From contig CAVXLJ010000011.1 of the NCBI GenBank assembly GCA_963762605.1, positions 248,001 through 312,000 on the forward strand: DNA of 64,000 nucleotides, in the 5' to 3' direction. Shown here one piece after another: positions 40,656 to 49,799 of the stretch; positions within the stretch are counted from its first letter, which is position 1; each line of letters starts with the position of its first letter. A model generated the notes under the pieces. That model had not been told where the DNA came from. It did no database searches and saw only the letters and a program-made list of their open reading frames with translations. Source of the DNA: CAVSRC01 sp963762605. GTDB taxonomy: Bacteria; Pseudomonadota; Alphaproteobacteria; Rhizobiales; Kaistiaceae. The translations under genes were made by a program, and so were the position numbers.

Positions 40656-40850
40656 ATGCGCTATGTGAGAGCATTCTTTCAATTCTGGTACGATTTCATC
40701 ATCGGCGACGACTGGACGATCGCCGCCCTGGTGGTGGCCGGATTGCTGGTCACCTGGTGGCTCGCGCATTCCGCCATCCCCGCCTGGTGGCTCATGCCGC
40801 TGGTGGCACTGGGCACGCTCTGCCTCGGCGTCTGGAGGGCGGTTCGGTAG
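40656..40850 (+). CDS. small two-helix membrane protein
   Basis: A 64-residue protein, MRYVRAFFQFWYDFIIGDDW followed by TIAALVVAGLLVTWWLA and AWWLMPLVALGTLCLGVW. It starts four bases after the COG4280 gene and is probably co-transcribed. The F-YDFI-GDDW motif is recurrent in small alphaproteobacterial membrane proteins beside such genes. Function unknown. Confidence 0.75.
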   Translation: MRYVRAFFQFWYDFIIGDDWTIAALVVAGLLVTWWLAHSAIPAWWLMPLVALGTLCLGVWRAVR

Positions 40851-40929
40851 GCCACTTTCCCGAGGACGTATTCGCCGGCACCGCCGGTCACGCCAAGCCG
40901 GTGGCCGCGTGATCGCTCCCAGGCCCGCC

Positions 40930-41083
40930 CGCGGCCTCGCTGACCGGCTTCACGAAGAGCGCGACGACTTCGGGATGGCGCTGGCCAAAGGTTCGGTCGG
41001 TTGTCGGTGAGGTCCAGCAAAGCCGTCTTGACCTTGGCCGGAGCCGGCGTCGTCTCGATGAGGAATTTGACTTCCCTCGCCAT
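40930..41083 (-). pseudogene. chimeric relic: 5' end of an SRPBCC-type gene joined to 3' end of a CDF gene
   Basis: From the ATG at 41083 the minus strand reads MAREVKFLIETTPAPAKVKTALLDLTDNRPNLWP, the typical start of a polyketide cyclase/SRPBCC-type protein. It then breaks, and another frame reads QRHPEVVALFVKPVS, identical to the end of the cation efflux gene at 43616. The last part is a 45-base exact duplicate (40939-40983). This is therefore a gene remnant formed by recombination. Nothing else is seen between 40851 and 41152. Confidence 0.7.
40939..40983 (+). repeat. 45-bp exact repeat, copy 1
   Basis: Identical to 43646-43690, the 3' end of the cation efflux gene, in the same orientation, 2.7 kb apart. 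Confidence 0.85.
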
Positions 41084-41152
41084 CGGCTCCTCCATGCACC
41101 CGTCGCAAGCAATTGCTGTAAACGAGCTTCCACAATAGCCCGGACCAAACAG

Positions 41153-41920
41153 CTAACCTCCAAAGAGCAAGAACAGGCTTCCGCGTCGTCTGCCCGGGCC
41201 GTCAAGAGGCTGTGTTTGGGGCGCCGGAGCTCGCCCAATGTTGACCGGCGGGACCAACACCATGGGCCCCGAATTGTCGATCGGCGGTGGCGAGGAGGCC
41301 TGCTGTGCCGGGGTCAGGACCATCGGCGCCGAGTTGGCGGCCGCGGGCGGAGCGAAGGTCGGCGGGACCGGGGCCAAGAGCGCCGGCCGCGCGTTGGCGG
41401 CCGCGGGCCGGGTGGAGACAGACGGCGCCGGTGCCAACCCCGTTGGTCTCGCGTCGGCGATGACCGGTGGGTTCGCGGATGGGATCGAGCCTTCGACGAC
41501 GACGGTCGTGTTGGCCATATCTTCTTGTTTAACCAGGTTCCATAGCGTCGCTGCGTTTGCCACCGATAGCCGAACGCAGCCGTGCGAAACCGCGTGGCCG
41601 AGGTGGTTCTGTTCGTAGGTTCCGTGCACTGCCGTGCCCCCCTTGAAGAAGATGGAGTACGGCATAGGGGCGTCGTTCCACTCCTGGCTGCGGTGGTCTA
41701 TGTCCATGCGAAACGGTCTGAAGGTTCCGCTCGGCGTGGTGTAGCCGCTCCTTCCGGTCGACACCGGCCAGTCATAGACAGGACGCCCGTCGATCACGAC
41801 CTGCATCCTCTGGGCCGTCTTGTCGACGTTGATGAGAAGGTCGGCGCGAGCTGTCTGGCAAAGCATCAGGCCGGCGAAAGTGGCTCCAGCGATTGCGACG
41901 ACGAGACGGTCCATTTTCAT
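41153..41920 (-). CDS. L,D-transpeptidase (YkuD family)
   Basis: A 255-residue exported enzyme: signal peptide (to about 26, QTARA), a YkuD domain (about 27-150) with the catalytic motif SHGCVRLS and the upstream HGT (AVHGTYEQ), then a long Pro/Ala-rich repeat tail (units PxxxxPAAANAxP). It cross-links peptidoglycan or attaches proteins to it in the periplasm. AGGAGG precedes the ATG at 41920. It overlaps the COG4315 gene by four bases; both are under an EcfG promoter. Confidence 0.92.
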   Translation of the reverse strand: MKMDRLVVAIAGATFAGLMLCQTARADLLINVDKTAQRMQVVIDGRPVYDWPVSTGRSGYTTPSGTFRPFRMDIDHRSQEWNDAPMPYSIFFKGGTAVHGTYEQNHLGHAVSHGCVRLSVANAATLWNLVKQEDMANTTVVVEGSIPSANPPVIADARPTGLAPAPSVSTRPAAANARPALLAPVPPTFAPPAAANSAPMVLTPAQQASSPPPIDNSGPMVLVPPVNIGRAPAPQTQPLDGPGRRRGSLFLLFGG

Positions 41921-42486
41921 AGTGGCCTCCTATGCGTGGTGCCTGCGACGAGGTGCACGGGCACGCTGCGCACCAGCGGCGCAACCGGCTCTGCAAACGC
42001 CGTGGCGAAACGCGCCGCGATCGAGACCGGAACGTCGGTGCAGCCACAGGCTTCGTCGGCCGCGTCGGAAATTGTCGCCACGCGCCCGCCGATCTCCCGG
42101 CCCGACGGACCGACCAGATAGCCGATGGTGCCGAATTCCTCGGTGCGGTGGCCTTTCATGTCGCCGGGCAGGACATCCTCGGCGAAGTAGTGCAACGGCT
42201 TGCCGGCATACGTCGCACCGGACATGCCGCCCGACAGCGCCTCGGCGCCAACCAGGCGGGCCTTCGCCGGCGAAGGGGTCCGCACGGCACCGGCAGGGAC
42301 CGATGGCCACAACACAGCGCAGTACCCGTCGCAGGCGGCGCCGGACAGAACGTAGACAGCCCGGCCATGAACGTCCGTGAGATGATCAATCGCATCGCCG
42401 GCCTGTGCCGGGGCCCGCGTCAGCGGCATCAGGGAGAACACCAGCATTCCGCTAACGATCGCGGCATTTCTGCAGAAATCGAGCAT
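41917..42486 (-). CDS. COG4315-type secreted repeat protein
   Basis: A 189-residue exported protein with a signal peptide (to about 29). It contains two of the Yx(FWY)xxD-type repeats of COG4315: GRAVYVLSGAACDGYCAVLWP and GKPLHYFAEDVLPGDMKGHR. These proteins are periplasmic or lipoproteins of unknown function. Lower-level features are an acidic linker and several Cys residues that may form disulphides (CGCTDV). Upstream is a perfect EcfG site. Confidence 0.85.
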   Translation of the reverse strand: MLDFCRNAAIVSGMLVFSLMPLTRAPAQAGDAIDHLTDVHGRAVYVLSGAACDGYCAVLWPSVPAGAVRTPSPAKARLVGAEALSGGMSGATYAGKPLHYFAEDVLPGDMKGHRTEEFGTIGYLVGPSGREIGGRVATISDAADEACGCTDVPVSIAARFATAFAEPVAPLVRSVPVHLVAGTTHRRPL

Positions 42487-42961
42487 CGCTCCGCTCCGTC
42501 TCCGAGCCTCCCTCCCGCTAGAAACGATTCGGGGTGGCTCCGGGTTCCTGAGCGACGGTCGGCGACGGCTGCGCGGAGCCGACGAGATGGCGGCGTATGG
42601 GCCTGAACGGCGGATCGCCGGCCATTCGAAGTCGCTTCGTCAGAATGTCTTCCGGGGCACGCCGGCCACCCGGCCTGAGAGCCCACGCATTACCCCAGCG
42701 AGAATCGGCATTACATCGCAGGACCGGCGGAGCCCGGCGACTTCGGCAACGAGTTCGTCGCCACGATGTTGAGGCCGTGATGAACAGAGCACTTCAAGTG
42801 TAGTTCAGCGACGCTGTACCAGATTGAGCATTAGCCGGACCGGCTGACACGAACCTCATCTCGGTGTCGGGCGCAGATGGTCCGAGGGACCAATCCGGTG
42901 GAACTGGTTGATACCCTGATGAGTTGCCTCAGGCGAGACCGCGAAGACTGAGGTGAGATCC
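42487..42961. other. gene-free stretch with an EcfG promoter at one end
   Basis: Apart from the EcfG site at 42523-42548, I see nothing functional here. Short frames across 42587-42803 on the plus strand and 42429-42686 on the minus strand lack domains. GGAAC near 42937 with AGTT 17 bases later is a weak EcfG-like site before the next gene. Confidence 0.4.
42523..42548 (-). promoter_or_regulatory. EcfG-type promoter for COG4315-L,D-transpeptidase operon
   Basis: Minus strand GGAAC, 17 bases, CGTT, exact match, 37 bases before the COG4315 gene start. Confidence 0.8.
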
Positions 42962-43522
42962 ATGAACGCGAAAAAGCCTCTGATTGTCGCGGCGATGTTG
43001 GCAGCGGCCGGCTTTTTCGCCGCTTTCGCCGCCGCAGAGGCAGCTGGCCTTGGCTTCAGCGCTGGGCCCCGCCTCAGCCCAACCCTGCGCCCGGAGAACG
43101 AATTCACCATCTGGAACCACTTCACGCCCGACAAGCTCACTTTCAACCGAGAAATCGGGGACGAGAACGCAAAATCCGACCTGATCCAGACGGGGCTATT
43201 CGGCGGCCCACGGAAGCTAGCCAAGGAGCAGATAGCCAAGTACGACCAACTGGTCGAGGCGGTGATCGCGCACGACCGGAATAGGGTTGATGCCATCACC
43301 AAGACCTTCACCCTTGTTGATTGGATGGGCCTTAAGGTCGGCATCACGAGGGTAACGAAGAAAAAGAAGCAGCAGATGTTGTGGGCCGTTCAGACCTACC
43401 CGCAGACACTGCACGACGACGCCCGGCCGACCTTCCTCCGCTACCTGAAGGGTGTCGAACCGGTGCCGCCGCCCTCGGTGGTGAAGAAGTCCACGACAGC
43501 GCCGCCCGCGCCGCCTGCTTGA
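42962..43522 (+). CDS. exported hypothetical protein
   Basis: A 186-residue protein with an N-terminal signal or anchor (PLIVAAMLAAAGFFAAFAAAEAAG). The rest is soluble and charged (FTIWNHFTPDKLTFNREIGDENAKSDLIQTGLFGGPRKLAKEQIAKYD) with a Pro/Ala-rich end. No family is recognised. The ATG at 42962 is chosen; GAGGTGAG precedes it closely. Confidence 0.7.
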   Translation: MNAKKPLIVAAMLAAAGFFAAFAAAEAAGLGFSAGPRLSPTLRPENEFTIWNHFTPDKLTFNREIGDENAKSDLIQTGLFGGPRKLAKEQIAKYDQLVEAVIAHDRNRVDAITKTFTLVDWMGLKVGITRVTKKKKQQMLWAVQTYPQTLHDDARPTFLRYLKGVEPVPPPSVVKKSTTAPPAPPA

Positions 43523-43615
43523 CGTACGTGCAAGGGAGTGCGGATCGAGGCGGAGAGTATCTCGGTGTAGAGGTTTTCGCGGTTGTCCTAGATATCGCGG
43601 ATCACGTCCATGCCG

Positions 43616-44548
43616 TCAGATCCCGTCGAGGCGACCGGCGACGCCGCTGACCGGCTTCACGAAGAGCGCGACGACTTCGGGATGGCGCTGCCGAATTGCC
43701 GTTTCCAGTTTCGCCACCGTTCGCTCGACGTCAGCGGCGGTGAGGCGGTCTTCGAAATCGAGGTCGAGTGCGGCGACGATCTGGTTGGGCGCCTGATGAA
43801 CCGTAAGCAGATTGGCGGCACCGGCAATGCCCGGCTCACGCCGCGCCATCTTCATGATCGAAGCGCGAACGGCGGAGCCGGCCAACTCGCCGATGAGCAG
43901 GCTCTTGCTCTCCCGCCCCAGGAAGACAGCGGTGATTGCCAGGACACAGCCGATGCCAATCGACGCAATGCCGTCCAGCACCGGCAGGTTGAGGACCTTG
44001 GCGCCGGACGTCCCCAAGAAGGCGATGGCGATCCCGGTCAGCGCCGCCGAGTCCTCGAACAGCACCATGAACGAGGTCGGGTCCTTGCTGCGCGTGGCTG
44101 CCTCGAGATGGCTGAGCGAGCCGCGCGTACGGTCGAATTCGCGCACGGCGATGATCCAGGTTGTCCCCTCGAACAGGGCTGAGAGCCCGAGCACGACGTA
44201 GTTGACGACCGGGTTGACGATCTCCACCGGTTCGAGGATGTGAACCACACCTTCGTAGAACGAAACCCCGGCACCCAGCGCGAACACCAGCAAGGCAACG
44301 ATGAAGCTCCAGAAATAGAGCTCGCGCCCGTAGCCCAGCGGATGGCTGTCGTCGGCGGAGCGGGACGAGCGGCGGATGCCGTAGATGAGCAGGATCTGGT
44401 TGCCGGTGTCGACGAGCGAATGGATGCCCTCGCTCAACATGGCCGAACTGCCGGTGACCATCGCCGCGCCGAACTTGGTCAGCGCCACCAGCAGGTTACC
44501 GGCGAGTGCGGCATAGATGACCTTGTGTGTCGATCGGCTTGCAGCCAT
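43616..44548 (-). CDS. cation diffusion facilitator (CDF) transporter
   Basis: A 310-residue CDF protein: six helices with the HS/D metal-site helix LSEGIHSLVDTGNQILLIYG, EDSAALTGIAIAFLGTSG, and a C-terminal cytoplasmic domain that binds metal regulators (about 210-300). The conserved first metal site (H..D in helix 2 and D/E in helix 5) is present, so it exports zinc or a related divalent metal. The closing residues RHPEVVALFVKPVSG come from the 45-base repeat also found at 40939. Confidence 0.92.
   Translation of the reverse strand: MAASRSTHKVIYAALAGNLLVALTKFGAAMVTGSSAMLSEGIHSLVDTGNQILLIYGIRRSSRSADDSHPLGYGRELYFWSFIVALLVFALGAGVSFYEGVVHILEPVEIVNPVVNYVVLGLSALFEGTTWIIAVREFDRTRGSLSHLEAATRSKDPTSFMVLFEDSAALTGIAIAFLGTSGAKVLNLPVLDGIASIGIGCVLAITAVFLGRESKSLLIGELAGSAVRASIMKMARREPGIAGAANLLTVHQAPNQIVAALDLDFEDRLTAADVERTVAKLETAIRQRHPEVVALFVKPVSGVAGRLDGI
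43646..43690 (+). repeat. 45-bp exact repeat, copy 2 (in the CDF gene)
   Basis: Identical to 40939-40983. It forms the 3' coding end of the intact CDF gene. Confidence 0.85.
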
Positions 44549-44645
44549 GCCTCGCCCGATAGCGCGCGGCTACCACATGCGGCGCCGCGATACCGCAATC
44601 GTCCACGCTGCGGCCCGCAGGTCAAACGGTCTTCGCGCCAGCGCC

Positions 44646-45194
44646 CTACTCGCGGCCGGTGTGGATCGGCACGTCGGTGAATTTCACATCCACCGAACGG
44701 GCGTAGCGCCGCCCGTTGATTTTGTCGTGGCGCATGAAGTCGGCTGGCGCGATGTGGACGGCCAGGCCGTAGCGGCCATCGCCAGGCACCTTGATGTTGC
44801 GGCCGTAGTGATAGAGGCCCGGATGCCACAGGAACGGCACGGTGAACGGCCCGATGGTCTCGCCGTCCGGCGAGGTCAGTGTCGCCTCGACGTCGAGATA
44901 GGGGATGAATCGCCCGTCCCCGGCGTCGCTGACCGAGATTTCCAGATGGCAGTTTTCATCGGTCGGCTCCGTCCATTCCAGCTCGCCCTCGCCGCGCAAC
45001 TGGTACATCCCCTCGGCGCGCTCCTGCGCGTAGGCGACCACATAGTCGCCGGCTATCGTGCGCGATCCGCCGTCGGCGACGTCGTTCGCCATGTATTCGA
45101 GCGAGACCTGATAGGCATCACCCTCCTTGCGGGCCATCGTGAGCTGGTTGGCGTCGGCTTCGTCGCTGGGGCGTTCGGGAGGGATGCTTGCCAT
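44646..45194 (-). CDS. Tp34-like protein, cytoplasmic variant
   Basis: A 182-residue protein whose C-terminal two-thirds resembles the Tp34/FtrA-type fold of periplasmic iron transport proteins: YLDVEATLTSPDGETIGPFTVPFLWHPGLYHYGRNIKVPGDGRYGLAVHIAPADFMRHD. His and Met-like metal ligands could be the His residues in WHPGLYHYG and VHIAP. Unlike Tp34 it has no signal peptide. The ATG at 45194 follows GAGGACT. Possibly a stress protein rather than a transporter part; it has a perfect EcfG promoter. Confidence 0.75.
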   Translation of the reverse strand: MASIPPERPSDEADANQLTMARKEGDAYQVSLEYMANDVADGGSRTIAGDYVVAYAQERAEGMYQLRGEGELEWTEPTDENCHLEISVSDAGDGRFIPYLDVEATLTSPDGETIGPFTVPFLWHPGLYHYGRNIKVPGDGRYGLAVHIAPADFMRHDKINGRRYARSVDVKFTDVPIHTGRE

Positions 45195-45226
45195 TTCGAA
45201 AGTCCTCGTTTTGCTTGCAAAGTCGA

Positions 45227-45251
45227 AACGTGTGCGGTTGCGATCCGTTCC
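45227..45251 (-). promoter_or_regulatory. EcfG-type promoter for the Tp34-like gene
   Basis: Minus strand GGAAC, 16 bases, CGTT, exact match, 33 bases before the Tp34-like start. Confidence 0.8.
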
Positions 45252-45272
45252 TTGCCGCATCGCCGCGCCCCA

Positions 45273-46265
45273 TCACAATCCGCCGGCAATCGCCAGCCCG
45301 AACCCGACGCAGAGAATGACCACCACCGAGGCGGCAACCGTGAGCGTCGAGGCGTTTTTGACGATCCACAGCTCGGAGCTCTCGGCCGTGGCCTTGTCGT
45401 CGAAACGGCCATGGGCGCCGGCTTCTGCGGCAACCGGGTGATAGAGATTGTTGCTGCGCTCTTGAGCTGGTTCCTCCGATTGCTGGCCTGAATAGGCCTG
45501 GTGGGCGAGGATGCGGTCGAGCAGCCAAGGGGCGACCTTCTGCCCGGCGATCGCCTTGACCGCCGACCAGCCAAGCCACAATTCGCGCTTCGGATGGTTG
45601 GCGACATAGCGGACAGCGTCAGCCACCACTTCCGGCTGATAGATCGGCGGCAAGGGTTGCGGGCGCTTGGACAGCTTGTTCAACGCCCAGTCGAATTGCG
45701 GCGTGTTGACCGCCGGCAGATGGACGACCGAGATGCGCACCTTGGAGCCGCGGTGCAGCAGCTCGGAGCGGATCGAATCGGTGAAGCCGACGATCGCGTG
45801 CTTGGCGCCACAATAGGCAGATTGCAGCGGGATCGAGCGATAGGCCAGTGCCGAACCGATCTGCACGATGGTACCGCTGTTGCGCTCGACCATGCGCTTG
45901 AGCGCGACCATCGTTCCATGCACGTAGCCGAGATAGGTTACCTCGGTGACCCGGCGAAATTCTTCTGGGGTCATCTCCAGGAACGGGCTGAAGACCGTCA
46001 CCATCGCCGCATTGATCCAGATGTCGATCGGTCCGAAAGCATCCTCGATCAGCCCCGCGGCCTGTTCGACCGCCTGGGCATCGGCCACATCGGCGGGGCA
46101 GGCCATGGCCCGGCCGCCGCGCTCGACGATCTCCGAGACCGTGACGTTGAGGCGATCCTCGCCGCGCGCGATCAGGCCGATGCGCGCGCCTTCGCTGGCG
46201 AACAGATAGGCGACCGCCCGTCCGACGCCGGCCGATCCTCCGGTGATCACAATAGTGCGTGTCAC
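45273..46265 (-). CDS. short-chain dehydrogenase/reductase with C-terminal membrane helix
   Basis: A 330-residue SDR: cofactor motif IVITGGSAGVGRAVAYLFASEG (TGxxxGxG), Ser of IVQIGSALAYRSIPLQSAYCGAKHAIVGF and the catalytic Y-x-x-x-K (YCGAK). A C-terminal extension (about 250-330) ends in a membrane helix (TLTVAASVVVILCVGFGLAIA), so the enzyme is probably tethered to the inner membrane. The substrate is unknown. It starts 14 bases downstream of the PPC-domain gene stop. Confidence 0.9.
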   Translation of the reverse strand: MTRTIVITGGSAGVGRAVAYLFASEGARIGLIARGEDRLNVTVSEIVERGGRAMACPADVADAQAVEQAAGLIEDAFGPIDIWINAAMVTVFSPFLEMTPEEFRRVTEVTYLGYVHGTMVALKRMVERNSGTIVQIGSALAYRSIPLQSAYCGAKHAIVGFTDSIRSELLHRGSKVRISVVHLPAVNTPQFDWALNKLSKRPQPLPPIYQPEVVADAVRYVANHPKRELWLGWSAVKAIAGQKVAPWLLDRILAHQAYSGQQSEEPAQERSNNLYHPVAAEAGAHGRFDDKATAESSELWIVKNASTLTVAASVVVILCVGFGLAIAGGL

Positions 46266-46278
46266 GGCTTCGCCTCGG

Positions 46279-46740
46279 CTAATGGGGTTTCCTGGCGTCG
46301 GCGCGCGGCTTGATCAGGGCGAGCCCGATCTCGGGATCGACCCGCTTCTGCAGATAGCCCGGTGACTCGTCGACCATGACTTCCAGCGTCGGGCGGACAT
46401 GGGCAGCGCCGAGATGCCCCGCCATGGCGCTTCCATCGCCCTTGCCGACGACAAGATGGATGTGCAGCGTCGGCTGGCCCTGGGGATCGAGCGCTACGTC
46501 GCCGACCAGCGAGGCAACCTCGACCTGTTCGTCAACCGCGATATCGCGATATTCCTTCTTCTCCCAGTCGAAGTAACGCAGCACGACGTCGCTGAACGCC
46601 CCGACCGCCGTCAAACGCGCCGCCGTCAGATTCTCGTTGCGCACGAACGCACCAAGGCATGAGAGCACCTCGTCACCGGCCTCCATGACGACCGCGAAGA
46701 CGCGGCGTCCGTCGTGTTCATAGAGCAGTTTGCTGTCCAC
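46279..46740 (-). CDS. PPC/DUF296 domain protein
   Basis: A 153-residue protein of the PPC (DUF296) family: KLLYEHDGRRVFAVVMEAGDEVLSCLGAFVRNENLTAARLTAVGAFSDVVLRYFD, then HIHLVVGKGDGSAMAGHLGAAHVRPTLEVMV. The HxH and downstream His residues match the putative metal site of bacterial PPC proteins, which form trimers. Function unknown. The GTG at 46740 has GGGAG seven bases upstream; an ATG at 46770 is the alternative. Operon with the SDR gene. Confidence 0.85.
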   Translation of the reverse strand: MDSKLLYEHDGRRVFAVVMEAGDEVLSCLGAFVRNENLTAARLTAVGAFSDVVLRYFDWEKKEYRDIAVDEQVEVASLVGDVALDPQGQPTLHIHLVVGKGDGSAMAGHLGAAHVRPTLEVMVDESPGYLQKRVDPEIGLALIKPRADARKPH

Positions 46741-46914
46741 GTTCGCTCTCCCATTCGTGTCCGTGACCATGCCGAGGCAACGCACGGGCGCTCGTTTCGT
46801 TGCATCCGCCGCTTTTGGCTTTGGGGCAGCGGTGAAATCGCGGGAACCGATCTCCAGTCGATGTGTTGTCTTGCCAAGGCGCCCCCGGAAAAAGAACACG
46901 CGAGGACCTTCAGC

Positions 46915-48673
46915 ATGGCTGATCCCACCGCCGCGGACGTATTGGTCGAGACCCTGATCCGCTGGAATGTCGACACCGTCTTCGGCATCCCCGGAGACGG
47001 CATCAACGGCATCATCGAGTCGCTGCGCACCCGGCAGGACAAGATTCGCTTCATTCAGGTCCGCCACGAGGAGGCCGCGGCGTTCAACGCCTGCGCCTAT
47101 GCCAAGTGGACGGGAAAGCTCGGCGTCTGCCTGGCCACGTCCGGTCCGGGCGGGATCCACCTGCTCAACGGCCTCTACGACGCCAAGCTCGACGGACAGC
47201 CGGTGCTCGCCATCACCGGACTGCAATTCCACGACCTGCTCCACACCTACACCCAGCAGGACGTCGAGCTCGACAAGCTCTACATGGACGTCAGCGTCTA
47301 CAACGCCCGCATCATGGGCGCGCAGCACACCGAAAACGTCGTGGAACTGGCCTGCCGCGCCGCCCTCGCCTATCGCGGTGTGTCTCACGTCACCATGCCG
47401 GTCGACATGCAGTCGCAGCCGGTGTCCGCAGACCAGCGCTCCAAGCGCAACGTCCCCGAGCACGTGCCGGACACGATGGCGCGCTCGGCGCAGATGCCGA
47501 ACGAAGCGCAGATGGCGCGGGCGGTCGACATCCTCAATTCGCGGCAAGAAGATCGCAATCCTTGCGGGGCGTGGCGCGCTCGGCGCCGGCAAGGCGCTCG
47601 AAGCACTGGCCGAGCGCCTCGCTGCGCCGATCATCAAGCCGCTGCTTGGTAAGGCGGCGGTCCCCGACGACAGCCCCTACTGCACGGGCGGCATCGGTCT
47701 TCTCGGCACCAAGCCGTCTGAGGAAGCGCTGGCGGACTGCGATACGCTGCTCATCGCCGGCAGCGCCTTCCCCTACATCGAGTTCTATCCCAAGCCCGGC
47801 AAGGCGCGCGCCATCCAGATCGATATCGATCCGCTGCGCATCGGCCTGCGCTATCCGGTTGAGGTCGGGCTGGTCGGCGACACCCGGAAGGTGCTGGAAG
47901 CGCTCCTGCCCCGAATCGAGACGCGCAAAGACCGCCCGTTTCTGGAGACGGCGCAGGTGGGCATGAAGGAGTGGAAGGAACTTCTCGAGCTCCGCGGCAC
48001 GCAGGACAGCACGCCGATGAAGCCGCAGGTGGTCGCCTACGAGCTCAACAAGCTGCTCTCCGACAATGCCATCGTCGCCACCGACTCCGGCACCATCACG
48101 ACCTGGATCGCCCGCTACCTGCAGATTCGCAACGATATGATGTTCTCATGCTCCGGCAATCTCGCCACCATGGCTTGCGGCCTGCCCTATGCCATCGCAG
48201 CTGCGGTCGCGTATCCCGGCCGCCAGGTCGTCGCCTTCGTCGGCGATGGCGGACTAACCATGCTGATGGGCGAACTCGCCACCTGCATGAAATACGATCT
48301 CGACGTGAAGATCATCGTCATCAAGAACAACGTGCTCGGCCAGATCAAATGGGAGCAGATGGTCTTCCTCGGCAACCCGGAATACGTCTGCGAACTGCAG
48401 CCGATCGACTTCGCGGCCGTGGCGCGGGGTTTCGGCATGAACGCCTACACCATCGACGATCCCGCCACCTGCGGCGAGACCTTGCGGCACGCGCTGGCAA
48501 CCAAAGGCCCCGCCTTGATCGAGGCGATGGTCGACCCCAACGAGCCGCCGATGCCGCCCTCGATCTCCTTCAAGGACGCCAAGAACTTCGCCGAGGCTCT
48601 GGCCCGCGGCACCCGGCAGGCGGGCAAGATTGCGCGAACCGTCGCCGCCGACAAGGTGCGCGAGCTCATCTGA
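46915..48673 (+). CDS. thiamine diphosphate-dependent enzyme (pyruvate oxidase / acetolactate synthase-like), frameshifted
   Basis: A full-length ThDP enzyme of the PoxB/IlvB type, split by a +1 insertion near 47538-47543. The N-terminal Pyr domain (GIPGDGINGIIESL, catalytic Glu in RHEEAAAFNACAYAKWTGKLGVCLATSGPGG) reads from 46915; the remainder, including AILAGRGALGAGKALE and the ThDP motif GDGGLTMLMGELATCMKYDLDVKIIVIKNN, reads in the next frame to 48673. Removing one base restores one 585-residue frame. The substrate is probably a 2-oxo acid. It opens a three-gene operon. Confidence 0.87.
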
Positions 48674-48697
48674 CTTGCGACAAACGAGGAGAGCGCC

Positions 48698-49796
48698 ATG
48701 CCCGAATTCGCAGCCGGCGGTCACCAGCCTTGCGGCATCTGCCTTCCGTATCCCGACCGACGCGCCGGAGGCGGATGGAACGCTGGCCTGGGACTACACC
48801 ACTATCGTCGTTGCACACGTTGCCAGCGGCGACATGGAAGGAGTCGGCTACACTTACGCCCCTCCAGAAGCCGCCAGCCTGATCAACGGCATGTTGGCCG
48901 ACGTCGTCCACGGCGAAGATGCCTTCTCGATCGAGGCCACCTGGCAGGCGATGGTCGGCGCCGTTCGCAATGTCGGCCGGCGCGGCATTGCCGCCAGCGC
49001 CATCTCGGCCGTGGATGTCGCACTCTGGGACCTCAAGGCGAAGCTCCTCAACCTGCCGCTTGCGTGCCTGATCGGTCGCGCCCGCGAGTCAGTTCCGATC
49101 TACGGCAGCGGCGGCTTCACGTCCTATTCGGTTGCCCGCCTGCAGGCGCAGCTCGCCGGCTGGCTCGAGAAGGACGGTTGCCGGTGGGTGAAGATGAAGG
49201 TCGGCAGCCGGCCGGAGGACGATCTTGCAAGGGTGAAGGCGGCGCGGCAGGCGATCGGCGACGCGGGCCTGTTCGTCGACGCCAACGGCGCCTATGCCCG
49301 CAAGCAGGCCCTCGACTTTGCCGAGGCCTATGCCGAACTCGGCGCCACCTGGTTCGAGGAACCGGTTTCGAGCGATGATCTCGCCGGCCTGCGCCTTGTG
49401 CGCGACCGCGCTCCGGCACCGCTTGAGATCGCCGCCGGCGAATACGGCTATGAACCATTCTATTTCAGCCGCATGCTGGAAGCTGGCGCGGTCGACGTGC
49501 TCCAGGCCGATGCCACGCGCTGCGGCGGCATCACCGGCTTTCTGCGCGCCGCCGCACTCGCCGACGCCGCAAACATCCCGCTCTCCGCCCACACCGCTCC
49601 CGCCCTTCACCTCGCGGTCTGCTGCGCTGCGCCGCGGCTGCGCCATATCGAGTGGTTCCACGATCACGTCCGCATCGAGCACATGCTCTTCGACGGAGCG
49701 CCGACGCCGCGCGACGGATGCATCGCGCCGGACCTGTCGCGCCCCGGGCACGGCCTCACGTTCAAGCAGGCCGACGCTGAACGGCTCGCGGCCTGA
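48698..49796 (+). CDS. enolase-superfamily (mandelate racemase-like) dehydratase, frameshifted near start
   Basis: About 365 residues. Metal ligands and base are visible: VKMKVG (KxK), Asp of FVDANGAYARKQA, Glu of WFEEPVSSDD, Glu of IAAGEYGYEP, and the His of PLSAHTAPALHL. It is thus a mandelate racemase-subgroup sugar-acid dehydratase or cycloisomerase. The start ATG at 48698 follows an AGGAGAG site, but it is one frame off from the body; an extra base near 48715-48720 is the likely cause, as in the neighbouring genes. It lies 24 bases downstream of the ThDP gene. Confidence 0.85.
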
Positions 49797-49799
49797 GCC

